This document shows, piece by piece, positions 1 to 12,254 of a stretch of DNA of 64,000 bases. Every line of letters starts with the position of its first letter. Positions within the stretch are counted from its first letter, which is position 1. Below the pieces are notes generated by a model, which saw nothing but the letters and a program-made list of their open reading frames with translations, was not told the origin of the DNA and did not search any database. The stretch is taken from positions 111,669,157-111,733,156 of the forward strand of contig NC_134089.1 in the NCBI RefSeq assembly GCF_000715075.1, given 5' to 3'. The DNA is from Nicotiana tabacum. Taxonomy: Eukaryota; Streptophyta; Magnoliopsida; Solanales; Solanaceae. The translations under genes and the position numbers were made by a program.

Positions 1-68
1 ACTCTCCCTTCATCTCATATTGTGTTGTTGATGTTATACTAAGTTTCTTTCTCTTATTCTCTCACAGA

Positions 69-1256
69 TGGTAAGAATGCGTACAATGGACGTTCCAGAC
101 CCGGGAGGAGCTGCTCCCCCTATTGCGAGAGGCCAAGGTAGAGGCTGGGGGAGGGAACTAGCCTGAGGTAGAGGACAAAGACGTCCCAGAGTTTCCCAGC
201 TGTACCACCAGCGGATCCATTAGAGGATCCAGTTATCGAGGAGCAGGGAGAGGTGCCTGCAGTAGAGACAGCCCCGGTAAATGTCATGTTAGCACTGGGC
301 TTCCAGGAGGCTATGGGTCGTATGCTATGGCTCATGAATTCTATGACCCAGGCTGGTTTATTTTCAGTAGAGCACAACCACATCTCAGGCGGGAGGGGAG
401 CACAGAACCCTACTACTCAGGCCCTTGGGAATGCAACTACTGTATATCAGACCTCGGGTACACTACCTGTAATCGGGGCCCAGCCAGTGGCAGCAGTTGT
501 ACCTGCGCCTAGACCAGCTGCGACCAGTGATCCGTAGAAGCTACTGGATAGATAGACCAGGCTTTACCCTCCTGTCTTTGGGGGTGAGCGACATGAGGAA
601 CCCGAGGACTTCATTGATAGGTGCAGGGACAGAATGCACAACATGAGTATATTGGAGTCTCACGGGTTGGAGTTCACTACCTTTCAACTATAGGTCAGGG
701 TCGTAGATGGTGGAAGTATTATCTTCTCGGCAGACCAGCACGTTCTCCTCCTATGACTTGGGACCAGTTTACACGCCTTTTCTTGGATAGGTATATCCCA
801 CCCTCCTAGAGTGAAGAGTTGCGGTGTCAGTTTGAGCAGCTTCAGTAGGGTCAGATTTCAGTGACCAATTATGAGGCGAGATTCTCTGAGTTGTATCGCC
901 ATGCACTTATAATACTTCCTATTGACACAGAAAGAGTGCAGAGGTTTTTTGCAGGATTGCACTCCGGTATTCATGGTAGTATGGTCGGAGAGGTTGAGAT
1001 GGGGACTTCTTATCAGCTAGTAGTGGAGATATCCCGGAGGATTGAGGGTTACCGTCAGCGAGGTAGAGAGCAGATTGTCACGCTTCCGTTTTTTCTGTTT
1101 AGAGGTGCCAAGACTAGGGGCAGAGGTCAGTTTGGAAAGGGTCAGCCTATCATTACCACATATCTAGCACCACCACCTCCTCGGGGTGCTCCAGCGCGAC
1201 CCTATTTCAGTGCCATGCTAGAGAGTTCATACCGTCCACCAGCTATCCAGGGTTCT
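69..1256 (+). pseudogene. Broken gag gene, N-terminal and middle part (element A)
   Basis: Gag packages the element RNA into virus-like particles. A start with the N-terminus MVRMRTMD sits at 69, followed by a Gly/Arg-rich stretch (ARGQGRGWG) as in the gag proteins of elements 1 and 4. In-frame stops and frameshifts follow (a TGA soon after the Gly/Arg stretch, others near 536 and 809). From 861 to 1256 there is an open stretch with the gag signature NYEARFSELYRHA and a basic Arg/Gly tail. At 1256 the frame is cut by element 1; the remainder continues at 12260. Dead by sequence. Bases 1-68 are non-coding leader. Family assignment is by comparison with the gag of elements 1 and 4 in this window. 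Confidence 0.75.
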
Positions 1257-4157
1257 AATCAGGACCCAAAAATCGACCCGGTCGTGATGACGCCTATCGT
1301 GAAACTAGGCCAGCCAACTTATTTCCAAGTACTCCATATTTCATTTAAAACTTAACTAAAACCATGTTTTTAGTAGAATTCCGAAAATAAGTATAAAGTA
1401 AAAATCAAAACAAGCGGAAAGTACAAGCCCGACCTCGGGTGTCACTAAGCCATGAGCAAAATACTACAACGGTTCGAAATAAAACAAGACTAACATAGTA
1501 TGAGAGTAGCCAACAAATTACACTAAAGGAAGATAAGGAAGGAGAAGGCGGGACTGCGATCGCTAGGCAGCTACCTCGCTATCTCCAAGGGAAGTCCACC
1601 ACTGAAATGATCAGCAACCGCTACCGTGACCCGAGATACCTGGATCTGCACACAAGGTGTAAGGGGTAACGTGAGTACACCAATTCAATAAGTAACAAGT
1701 CTAAACTATGGAGTAACAGGTAGTGACGAACCAAACCTCAACAGGTAATATCATTAAATTGTTCAGAAAAGTAGACATGCTTGCAGTTTAGGCAAAAACT
1801 CAACAGTAATTAAATGCAGTCTGAATAGTACGAAGTATAAGGCTCAGGAAACCTCTATGTACCAATGCGCAGATAGCATGATCAATATCCCGTATACATT
1901 CACTCACAAGTGCTCAACCACTCGGTACTGTATATGGCCATCTAGCCCAGGGAAGATCCATCCCGGAATATATATATCACTGACCGCAGTCATCCAGTAC
2001 CGAGAAAGGCTATTCCAGCCCTGTAGAGAAGATCCATCTCCAGGTATAAATACTTCGGACAAGATCCACGTCTAGGGAAGATCCATCCCTCAATATAATC
2101 AACTGCGCTCACTGGGGGTATGTTACAGACTCCGGAGGGGCTCCTACAACCCAAGCGCTATCATAATCGTCAATATAACTGTTGCGGTGTGCAGCCCGAT
2201 CCCATACCGTCACTCACAATCAGGCTCTCGGCCTCACTCAGTCATTACTCTCCAGGCTCACACACACGGGCTCACAATGTCATGATACTAGCCCGAACAA
2301 TGATATGATGTGCCAAATAACAATAACCAAGACCGAGACGTGATATAAAATGCATGAACAACACTGAGTACATAAAATCAATGAAGCTAATGATATGATA
2401 GCAAGAAACGTCCTCTCAGGTCTTAACAGTATCGGCGTGAAGTCCTAACTGGATATCTAGCATGTTTTCACAGCATATTTACTTAATCACATAATAGAAA
2501 AACGGATATCAACAAGAAAGAGTTACTAAGCGGCTCCATGGAATGGTCCATGCCACAATTCTCACGGTTCACATCCACACGCCTGTCACTTGGCATTTGC
2601 ATCACCTCAATAGTAATCATAAAACACATAGTTCGGGGTCTCGAACCCTCAGAACCAAGTTTGGAAGCGTTATTTACCTCAAGCCAAGCCAAACTCTAGC
2701 CCGCGACGCCCTTGCCTCTCGATTCAGCCTCCAAATGCCCTGAATCTAACCAAAATCAGTATATAACCATCAATATACGCTAAAGGAATGAAATCCGTAT
2801 GAAAATTATCAAATTAACTCAAAAATCCCAAAATTATCCATACCCGACCCCCAGGCCCATGTCTCGGAATTCGATAAAAAATCACATCACAAGATCATCC
2901 ACCCACGAGTCCATACATACCAAGAACATCAAAATCGGACCTCAAATGGCCCCTCAAATCCCCAATTTAAACTCTCCAGTTCCAAGCCCTAATTCCCTAT
3001 TTTAGCCTATAAATCCCACAAATTTCATGCCGAATTAGTTAGAAATTACCATAAAATCGAGTATTAAGTTCAAAAACCTTACCTCCAAATTTTCCCCCCT
3101 TCGAATCCCTCTCTAAAAGCTTTAAAACCGTTCAAAAAAGGTGAGAAATGGGCTAAATATCGCGAAGATGGGTTTTTATACATTCTGCCCAGGTATTTCT
3201 TTCTTCTTCGCGAACGTTGTAGCTCCCTCGCATTTGCGAAGCACATGCTGCCTCAGATCAATATTCTCTTCTTCGCGAACGCGAGGGCCCACCCGCGAAC
3301 GCAAAGACCAAACAACCGACCCTACACGAATGCGGAACGCTCCTCGCGAATGCGTAGCTTTAATTCATGAACCTTCGCAAACACGGGACCTACATCGCGA
3401 ATGCAAAGAACAAACCAGCTGCCCCTCTCAACAACCCTTCGCGAACGCGAAGAAGTATTCTCTGCAACAAACACCAGCAATTCTGCCAACTTTCCAAGTC
3501 CTAAAATGATCCGTTAACCACCCGAAACTCACCCGAGGCCCTCGGGACCTCAACCAAACATGCCAACACATCCCATAACATCATTCAAACTTGTTCCAAC
3601 CTTCAGAATGTTCCAAACAATATCTAAATATCAAATTACCATCGGATTCAAGCCTAAGGATTCCAAATCTTCTGAATTCCACAAACGATCAAAAAGTTTA
3701 TCAAACCTTACCCGAATGATCTGAAATTTTGCACATATGTCACAAATGACACAACGGACCTACTCCAATCTCCAGAATTTCATTCCGACCCCGATATCAA
3801 AATTTCCACTGCCATTCGGAAAATGCCAAATTTCCAATTTTGCCAATTCAAGCCTAAATCTACCACGAACACCTAATATATATTCCGATCACGCTCCTAA
3901 GTCCCAAATTGCCTAACGAAGCTATCCGAACCATCAAAATTCACATCCGAGACTTTTTTCACATAAGTCAACATCCGGTTGACTTTTTCCAACTTAAGCT
4001 TACTCAAAAGAGACTAAATATCTCATTCCTCTCCAAAACCACTCTGAACTCGAACCAACCAACCCGATACCACATAATACAACTGAACAACACATGAAGA
4101 AACAGAAATGGGGGAAACAGAGCGGTAACTCATAAAACGACCAGCCAGGTCGTTATA
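1257..4157 (-). repeat. 3' LTR of element 1
   Basis: 2901 bp. The outer end has decayed from TGTCACGACCC to AATCAGGACCC (1257-1267); the inner end reads GGTCGTTATA. It matches 9357-12254 along its length. It holds a CG-rich palindrome array (about 3208-3460) next to a minus-strand TATA-like motif (TGTATAAAA near 3173-3182). Open frames inside it are not coding. Confidence 0.93.
3171..3460 (-). promoter_or_regulatory. Palindromic CG-rich word array and TATA-like box in LTR U3 (element 1, 3' LTR)
   Basis: On the minus strand several copies of the palindromic word TTCGCGNNCGCGAA and degenerate forms (TTCGCGAACGCGAAG, CTCGCGAATGCG, ATCGCGAATGC) are spaced about 20-40 bp apart, followed at once by TGTATAAAAACC, a good TATA box. 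The same layout is in the other LTR of this element. I infer a proximal promoter region; the function of the words is unknown. Confidence 0.55.
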
Positions 4158-4170
4158 TCCTCCCCCTCTT
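4158..4170 (-). other. Polypurine tract of element 1
   Basis: On the minus strand AAGAGGGGGAGGA lies directly against the 3' LTR. This is the usual primer site for plus-strand DNA synthesis; position and composition fit. Confidence 0.85.
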
Positions 4171-5715
4171 AAACAAACGTTCGTCCTTGAATGAGTTAAG
4201 AAACGTACCTGAAGCCCCAAATAGGTGAGGATATCTACTCTGCATCTCCCGCTCGTTCTCCCAGGTAGCCTTCTCCATGGGTCGACCTCTCCACTGCACT
4301 TTCACTGAAGTTATATCCTTTGATCTCAACTTTCGGACCTACCGCTCCAAAATAACCACTAGCTTCACATCATAAGTCAGATCACCATCTAACTGAACCG
4401 TGCTGAAATTCAAAACATGAGACAGATTGCCAATATACTTCTGGTGCATAGAAACATGAAATACCGGATGCACACTTGACAAGCTGGGTGGCAAAGCAAG
4501 ATCATAAGCCATCTCCCCAATCCTCCGAAGCACATTAAAAGGCCCAATGAACTGAGGACTCAATTTAACCTTCTTCCCAAATCTCATAACACCCTTCATG
4601 GGTGAAACCTTCAGTAGAACCTTCTCCCCAACCATGTAAGACATATCACAGACCTTCCTGTCAGCATAACTCTTTTGTCTGGACTGTGTTGTATGAAGTC
4701 GCTCCTGAATCACCTTCACCTTGTCCAAAGCATCCTGCACTAAATCTGTACCCAAAAGCCTAGCCTCACCCTGCTCAAACCAACCAACTAGAGATCTACA
4801 CCGTCTCCCATATAAAGCCTCATATAGAGCCATCTGAATACTCGACTGATAGCTGTTGTTATAAGCAAACTCCGTGAGTGGTAGAAACTGATCCCATGAA
4901 CCACCAAAATCAATGACACAAGCGCGCAACATGTCCTCCAATATATGAATAGTGCGCTCGAACTACCTATCCGTCTGAGGGTGAAAAGTTGTGCTCAACT
5001 CGACCTGAGTACCCAACTCTCTCTGCACGACCCTCCAAAACTGCGATGTGAACTAAGTACCTCCGTTTGAAATGATGGAAACTGGAACCCCATGCAAGCG
5101 AACAATCTCTTGGATATAAATATCTGCTAACCGCTCTGAAGAATAGGTGGTACACATATGAATGAAGTGTGCAGACTTGGTCAGCCGATCCATAATTACC
5201 CAAATAGCATCGAACTTCTTCAAAGTCCGTGGGAGCCCAACTACAAAGTCCATGGTGATCTGCTCCCACTTCCACTCTAGAATATCTATCTGTTGAAGCA
5301 AGCCACCCAGTCTCTAATGCTCATATTTCACCTGCTGACAATTGAGACACCGAGCTACAAATCCCACAATATCCTTCTTCATTCTTCTCCACTAATAATG
5401 TTTTCTCAAATCCTGATACATCTTTGTAGCGCCCGGATGGATGGAATACCGCGAGCTATAGGCCTCCTCCAGAATCAACTCTTGAAGCCCATCTACATTG
5501 GGCACACATATCCAGTCATACATCCTCAATACTCCATCATCACTAATAGTCACATCTATGACATCGTCGTGCTGAACTATTTCCTTAAGGATAAGCAAAT
5601 CAGGATAATCATACTGGCGCTCTCTAATGCGATCAAACATAGAAGACCGAGAAACCACACAAGTTAAGACCTGACTGGGCTTCGAAATATCCAACCTCAC
5701 AAACCAATTGGCCAA
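4158..5715 (-). pseudogene. Broken integrase with chromodomain-like tail (element 1)
   Basis: Integrase inserts the cDNA into chromosomes; the chromodomain-like tail of chromoviruses is thought to steer it to particular chromatin. Visible pieces, N to C: the SRYSIHPGATKMYQDLR zinc-domain start near 5430-5460; MDFVVGLPRT (first catalytic Asp) near 5235-5265; the second catalytic region reads ISNGGT then a stop, where element 2 has ISDRGAQF, so the second Asp is lost (near 5060-5080); EFAYNNSY and EALYGRRCRS near 4780-4870; IGPFNVLRRIGEMAYDLALP near 4490-4550; and a chromodomain-like KVQWRGRPMEKATWE near 4265-4310. Stops and frameshifts separate the pieces, including a stop just before VRKL near 4340. 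Not functional. Confidence 0.88.
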
Positions 5716-5749
5716 GGCCTAAACATCAACGGCAAGAGGTTTCTCCCCA

Positions 5750-7200
5750 ATAGGAAATATATGCCAAACTACCCATACTCACCGCACTTTCTACTCAAGG
5801 CATCGGCCACTACATTGGCCTTTCGTGGATGGTACAAGATAGTGATATCATAATCCTTTAGCAACTTCAACTATCTCCGCTACCTCAAATTGAGATCCTT
5901 CTGTTTAAACAAGTGCTGGAGGCTACGATGATCAGTAAACACCACACAAGACACACTATACAGATAATGCCTCCAAATATTCAATGCGTGAACAATGGCA
6001 ACCAACTCTAGATCATGAATAGGGTAGTTCTTCTCATGGGGCTTCAATTGACGAGAAGCATAAGCAATCACTCTACCCTCCTGCATCAACACATACCCAA
6101 TACCAACTCTCGAAGCATCATAATACACTGTATATGAACCTAAAGCTGGTGGCAAAACTAACACTAGAGTTGTGGTCAAGGCAATCTTGAGCTTCTGAAA
6201 GCTTGCCTCACACTCATCCGACCACATGAAAGGAGCACCCTTTTGAGTCAATTTGGTCAAGGGTGATGCTATAGATAAAAATCCCTGAACGAACCGACTG
6301 TAATAGCCCACCAAACCAAGAAAGCTGCGAATGTCTATGGCTGAGGATAGTCTGGGCCAACTCTGAACTGCCTCTATCTTCTTCGGATCCACCTAAATAC
6401 CCTCACTGGACACCACGTGCCCCAAGAAAGCCACTAAACTAAGCCAAAACTCACATTTGGAGAACTTTGCATAAAGCTTCTCCTCCCTCAATCTCTACAA
6501 CACAACTCTCAAATACTCCGCGTGCTCCTCCTGACTACGCGAGTACACCAGAATATCATCAATGAATACAATGACAAACAAGTTGAGATAAGGCTGAAAC
6601 ACAATGTTCATCAAATGCATGACGTTGCTGGGAATTGGTTAGCCCAAACGACATCACAAGGAACTCATAATGACCATATCGGGTCGTGAAAGCTGTCTAA
6701 AGAATGTCCGAGTCCCTGATCTTCAACAGGTGATACCCTGAATGAAGATCAATTTTGGAGAACACTCTCGCTCCCTAAAGTTGGTTAAATAAATCATCAA
6801 TACGAGGCAAAGGATACTTGTTCTTGATTGTGACCTTGTTCAACTGCCTGCAATCAATGCACATCCTCATAGTGCCATCTTTGTTCTTCATAAATAGAAC
6901 AGGCGCATCCCACGGCGACATACTAGGCCAAATAAACCCCTTATCAAGGAGTCCCTGAAGCTGCTCCTTCAACTTCTTCAACTCCAACGGTGCCATACGA
7001 TATGGTGGAATAGAAATGGGCTGAGTGACCGGCACCAGATCAATACCAAAATTGATATCCATGTCCGGTGGCATGCCTGGAAGGTCTGCAGGAAACACAT
7101 TCGGAAAGTTCCTTACTACCGGAACTAAATCAATGGTAGGAGTCTATACACCAACATCTCTCACGAAGGCCAGATAAGAAAGAAAACCCTTTCAAACCAT
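5750..7200 (-). pseudogene. Broken reverse transcriptase and RNase H (element 1)
   Basis: RT start: the segment with [36 protein letters not shown] and [14 protein letters not shown] is open at 6775-7098. The catalytic FIDDILVYS motif is still readable near 6541-6570. Between them a frameshift lies near 6630-6650, in the NAPVAF region. RNase H and connection: the open stretch 5880-6392 includes [48 protein letters not shown] and [19 protein letters not shown]. The catalytic Asp/Glu residues of RNase H appear kept, but the whole frame is broken. Confidence 0.9.
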
Positions 7201-7203
7201 CCA

Positions 7204-7819
7204 CTAGGCCTTCAGAAATGAAATTACTCTGCTGGGAACATAATCAGTTGAATCTTGCCACTCAATCCGTGGCAACCCCGATATAGCCAATGTCACTATT
7301 TTAGCATGATAGTCCAAAATAGCACAACACGGAGATAACCAACCCATGCCCAATATCACATCAAAATCAACCATACTAAGCAACAAGAAATCCACTCGGG
7401 TATCTAAACCCCCTAATAGTCACCACACACGATCGATACACATGGTACACAACAATAGTATCGCCTACCGGAGTAGATACATGAACAGATGAAACAACAG
7501 ACTCGCGTGGCTTATCTAGATAATGAGCAAAATATGATGACACATATGAAAAAGTGGAACCAGGATCAAATAATACAAAGGCATCTCTGTGGCTGACTGA
7601 GACAATACCTGTAATCATATCATCTGAAGCAATAACATCTGGTCTGGCTGGGAGGGCATAGAAACGGGTCTGACCACCACTTGATTGACCTCCCCCTCTA
7701 GGGCGATCCTTAGCTGACTGACCTCCACCCCGAGCTAACTGAGCGGGTGGGGAAGTAATTGGTGCTGAAGTCGAAGGCTGACTCCTTTGTTGAGATGAAC
7801 TCTCGTAAGACAGTGACAA
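7204..7819 (-). pseudogene. Broken aspartic protease and linker (element 1)
   Basis: The retropepsin active-site stretch reads LFDPGSTFSYVSSYFA (near 7535-7580), with Asp-Pro-Gly instead of the usual Asp-Thr/Ser-Gly. Element 2 also has DPGST, so this is probably a family trait and not damage. The downstream MVDFDVILGMGWLS and IEWQ motifs at 7204-7395 are normally continuous with the protease but sit in another frame here, so a frameshift lies near 7380-7400. Confidence 0.85.
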
Positions 7820-7829
7820 AACCTCTTAA

Positions 7830-9157
7830 TATGACCCAAATATCTACACTCGAAGTAACCTCTCCCGGCAAATGGCAGTGGGGACTGAAGGGAACCCCGC
7901 GCACTGGGATGCCTACTAGAAGAACCAGGTATAGATGAGCCCTAAACTAATGGTTCCTGAGTCAAACTCTAGGCTAGAAAGGCACTGAGAGATGAGTGTC
8001 CCTGATGTGAACTGTGAGAACCATGGCCAAATGATCCACCACGGTGGCCCAAATGGGCTGGCTGAGCATGTCTGAATGGACGACCTTTGTCGTGCTGAAA
8101 CTGACCTGTCGAAGGAACACCACTAAAACTACCAGATCCCCGAGGCCTCTTAGCCTCCCTCTCAACTCACTCCTGGCAGCGAACCGACTCTATCTCTCGA
8201 GCAATGTCAACCACTTCCTCAAAAGAAGCACCAGACACTCTCTCTCTGGTCATAAGAATCTGTAGCTGATAAGCGAGGCCATCCGCAAATCTCCTGATCC
8301 TCTCCCTATTTGTAGGAACCAACAAAATAGCATGACGGTCTAACTCAGAGAACCTCATCTCGTACTGCATCATAGTCATATCATCATAATGCAATTGCTC
8401 GAACTGCCTGTGCAGCTCATCCCTGCGAGACTATGGCACATACTTCTCCAGGAAGAGAGTGGAGAACTGCTGCCAGGTAAGGGGCACTGCAACAATAGGC
8501 CTATGCCTCTCATAAGACTCCCACCAAGTGAAGGCAGCTCCATAAAACTTAAAAGTAGTAAATGAGACCCCACTAGTCTCCAAAATAATCGTTCTACGTA
8601 AAATCCTTTGACACTTGTCCAAGAAACCCTAGACATCCTCACCCTCTACACCACTGAAAGTTGGAAGCTGAAGTCTACCAAACCTTTCCAATCGATGTTG
8701 CTCGTCATCAGGCATAACTAGAACTACATAATCTTGAGCAGGTGCAACCAGTTGGGCTGGTGGTGCCTCCGGTGTCTGCAGTCCTTGAACAACCTGCTCG
8801 GGTGTACAGGCGGCAGGAGTTTGAGTGCCTCCCCGGCTTAAGAAGTAGCTATTGTAGTAGTAACTATGATTGCCTGAGCAAGACTGATCCACACGGTCAG
8901 AATCTAAGCAAGGTCCCCTGGAGACCCGGAATAACAATAGGCACAGTCGGTGCCTAAGTTGGTATTGCTAGAGCATCTCCCACTGGAGCCTAATCATGAA
9001 CTGGGGCGGCTGTTGGATCTGCAGGTGCTACCCTAGCAGTTGTACGGGCTACACCCCTGCCCCTACTACTGCCTCGACCGCGACTTCAGCCTCTAGTGGC
9101 CCCAACTGGTGGTACTAGTGGTTGTCCATCCTCGCCGGTAGCACGTGTTCTCACCTT
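7830..9157 (-). pseudogene. Broken gag gene (element 1), start codon lost
   Basis: At the position where element 4 has its gag ATG, this copy reads AAG (9155-9157, minus strand) before VRTRAT. The rest is recognisable: the FSGVEGED motif near 8640-8665, FTTFKFYGAAFTWWESYERH near 8500-8560, FLEKYVP near 8430-8450, MQYEMRFSELDRHA near 8335-8370, then an Arg/Gly/Ser-rich RNA-binding part with a decayed zinc knuckle near 7830-7860. Several stops and frameshifts. Confidence 0.85.
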
Positions 9158-9340
9158 CTGTAGAGAATAGAATAAAAGAAGTTTAGTACCAGAATCAACA
9201 GATTCTCACGACAAGAATTCAAGAATGTGAAGTTTTTCCTAAAGGTTCTGTAGGCTCCCAAGGATAAGTACAGACGTCTCTGTACTGATCCGCGAGACTC
9301 TACTAAACCTGCTCATAACTCATGAGACTTATGTAACCTA

Positions 9341-9354
9341 GGCTCTAATACCAA
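9341..9354 (-). other. Primer-binding site of element 1 (initiator Met tRNA type)
   Basis: The minus strand reads TTGGTATTAGAGCC, a one-base variant of the TGGTATCAGAGC site that pairs with the 3' end of tRNA-iMet, two bases inside the 5' LTR (which ends at 9357). Confidence 0.85.
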
Positions 9355-9356
9355 CA

Positions 9357-12254
9357 TGTCACGACCCAAAACCAATCCGGTCGTGATGGTGTCTATCCTG
9401 AAACTAGGCCAGCCAACTTAGTTCCAAATACTCCATATTTCATTTAAAACTTAAGTAAAATCATATTTTTAGCAGAAATCCGAAAAAAATGTATAAAGTA
9501 AAAATCAAAACAAGCGGAAAGTACAAGCCCGACCTCTGGTGTCATTAAGCCATGAGAAAAATACTACAATGGTTCGAAATAAAACAAGACTAACATAGTA
9601 TGAGAGTAGCCAACAAAGTAAACTAAAGGAAGATAAGGAAGGAGAAGGCAGGACTGCGATCGCCAGGCAGCTACCTCGCTATCTCCAAGGGAAGTCCACC
9701 ACTGAAATGATTAGCAACCGCTACCGTGACCCGAGATACCTGGATCTGCACACAAGGTGTAGGGGGTAGCGTGAGTACACCAACTCAGTAAGTAACAAGT
9801 CCAAACTATGGACTAACAGGTAGTGACGAACCAAACCTCAACAGGTAATATCATTAAATTGTACAGAAAAGTAGACATGCTTGTAGTTCAGGCAAAAACT
9901 CAACAGTAATTAAATGTAGTCTGAATAGTACGAAGTATGAGGCTCAGGAAACCTCTATGTACCAATGCGCAGATAGCATGATCAATGTTCCATGTACCTT
10001 CACTCACAAGTGCTCAACGACTCGGTATAGCCATCCGGCCCAAAGAAGATCCATCCCGAAATATATATATCACTAACCACAGTCATCCAGTACCGAGGAA
10101 GGCTATTCCAGCCCTGTGGAGAAGATCCATCTCCAGGTATAAATACTTTGAACAAGATCCATGTCCAGGGAAGATCCATCCCTCAATATCATCAACTGTG
10201 CTCACTCGGGGTGTGTTACAGACTTTGGAGGGGCTCCTACAGCCCAAGCGCTATCATAATCATTAATATAACCATTGAGGCGTGCAGCCTGATCCCATTT
10301 TGTCACTCACAATCAGGCTCTCGGCCTTACTCAGTCATTACTCTCCAGTCTCACACACACAGGCTCACAATGTCATGATACTAGCCCGAACAATGATATG
10401 ATGTGCCAAATAACAATAATCGAGACTGAGGCATGATATAAAATGCATGAACAAGACTGAGTATAGAATATCAATGAAGCTAATGATATGACAGCAAGAA
10501 ACGACCTCTCGGGTCTCAACAGTATCGACATGAAGTCTTAATAGGATATCTAGCATGTTTTCACATCATATTTACTTAATCACATGATAGAAACACGAAT
10601 ATCAACAAGAAAGAGTTACTAAGCGGCGCCATGGAATGGTCCAGGCCGAAATTCTCATGGTGCACGCCCACATGCCCGTCACTTCGCATTTGCGTCACCT
10701 CAATAGTAATCATAGAACATATAGTTCGGGGTCTCGAACACTCAGAACCAAGTTTGGAAGCATTACTTACCTCAAGCCATGCCAAACTCTAGCCCGCGAC
10801 GCCCTTGCCTCTCTATTCTTCCTCCAAATGCCCTGAATCTAACCAAAATCAGTATATAACCATCAATATATGCTAAAGGAATGAAACACATATGAAAATT
10901 ATCAAATTAACTCAAAAATTCTGAAATTGTCCAAACCCGACCCACCGGGCCCACATCTTGGAATTTGATAAAAATTACCTCACAAGAATCCTCATCTACC
11001 CACGAGTCCGTACATACCAAGAACATCAAAAACGGACCTCAAATGACCCCTCAAATCCCCATTTTAAATTCTCCAATTCCAAGCCTCTATTCCCTAATTT
11101 TAGCCTTTAAATCCAACAAATTTCATGCCTAATTAGTTAGAAATTACCATAGAATCGAGTATTAAGTTCAAAAACCTTACCTCCATATGTTTCCCTTCGA
11201 ATCCCTCTTCAATCCCTCTCAAAAAGCTTCAAAACCGTTCAAAAATGGTGAGAAATGGGCTAAAAATCGCGAAGATGGGTTTTTATACATTCTGCCCAGG
11301 TATTTCTTTATTCTTCGCGAACGTGGTAGCTCCCTCGTGTTTGTGAAGCACATGCTGCCTCAGACCAATATTCTCTTCTTCGCAAACTCGAGGGCCCACC
11401 CGTGAACGCGAAGACCAAACAACCGACCATACGCGAAAGCGGAACGCTCCTCGCGAACGCGTAGTTTTAACTCATGAACCTTCGCGAATGCGGGACCTAC
11501 ATCGGGAACGCTAGATGCCTCTCTCAACAACGCTTTGCGAATGCGAAGAAGTATTCTCTGCAACAAAAACACCAGCAATTCTGCCAACTTTCCAAGTCCT
11601 AAAATGATGCGTTAACCACCTGAAACTCACCTGAGGCCCTCGAGACCTCAACCAAACATGCCAACACATCCCATACCATCATTAAAACTTGTTCCAACCT
11701 TCGAAACGCTCCAAACAACATCAAAATATCAAATTACCATCAGATTCAAGCCTATGGATTCCAAATCTTTCGAATTCCGCAAACGTTCAAAATGTCTATC
11801 AAACCTCACCCGAATGACCTGAAATTTTTCATACACATCACAAATGATACAACGAACCTACTCCAATATTCGGAATTCCATTCCGACCCCGATATCAAAA
11901 TTTTCACAACCAACCAGAAAATGCTAAATTTCCAATTTCGCCAATTCAAGCCTAAATCTACCACGAACCCCCAAAATACATTCCGATCATGATCCTAAGT
12001 CTCAAATTACCTAACGAAGCTATAAAAACCATCGTAATTCACATCCAAGACCTTTTCACATAATTCAACATCCGGTTGACGTTTTCCAACTTAAACTTAC
12101 TCAAAAGAGACTAAGTGTCTCATTCCTCTCCAAAACCACTCTAAACTCGAACCAACAAACCTCATACCACATAATACAACTGAAAAATACATAAAGAAGC
12201 AGAAATGGGTGAAACGGAGCGGTAACTCATCCAACGACCGGTCGGGCCGTTACA
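9357..12254 (-). repeat. 5' LTR of element 1
   Basis: 2898 bp, TGTCACGACCC ... GGGCCGTTACA, closed by TSD GTTCT at 12255-12259. Same content as the left LTR; the word array is at about 11311-11560 and the TATA-like motif near 11278-11290. Confidence 0.93.
11278..11560 (-). promoter_or_regulatory. Palindromic CG-rich word array and TATA-like box (element 1, 5' LTR)
   Basis: Second copy of the U3 promoter layout: TTCGCGAACG-type words on the minus strand, then TGTATAAAAACC. As the 5' LTR, this is the copy that would drive transcription. Several words have decayed at CpG sites (CGCG to CGTG or CGCA), consistent with methylation-driven mutation. Confidence 0.55.

Larger units (their letters stand above)
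1257..12254 (-). mobile_element. Element 1: complete but decayed Ty3/gypsy (Tekay-type chromovirus) LTR retrotransposon
   Basis: The element is bounded by the 5-bp target duplication GTTCT (1252-1256 and 12255-12259) and two long LTRs (1257-4157 and 9357-12254). On the minus strand the order is 5' LTR (right), primer site, gag, protease, RT, RNase H, integrase, chromodomain-like tail, polypurine tract, 3' LTR (left). Every coding part has stops or frameshifts. The LTRs differ clearly by eye (about 10% in the first 150 bp), so this copy is older than element 2. Tekay/Del-type is inferred from the integrase tail and domain order, not from a tree. Confidence 0.93.
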
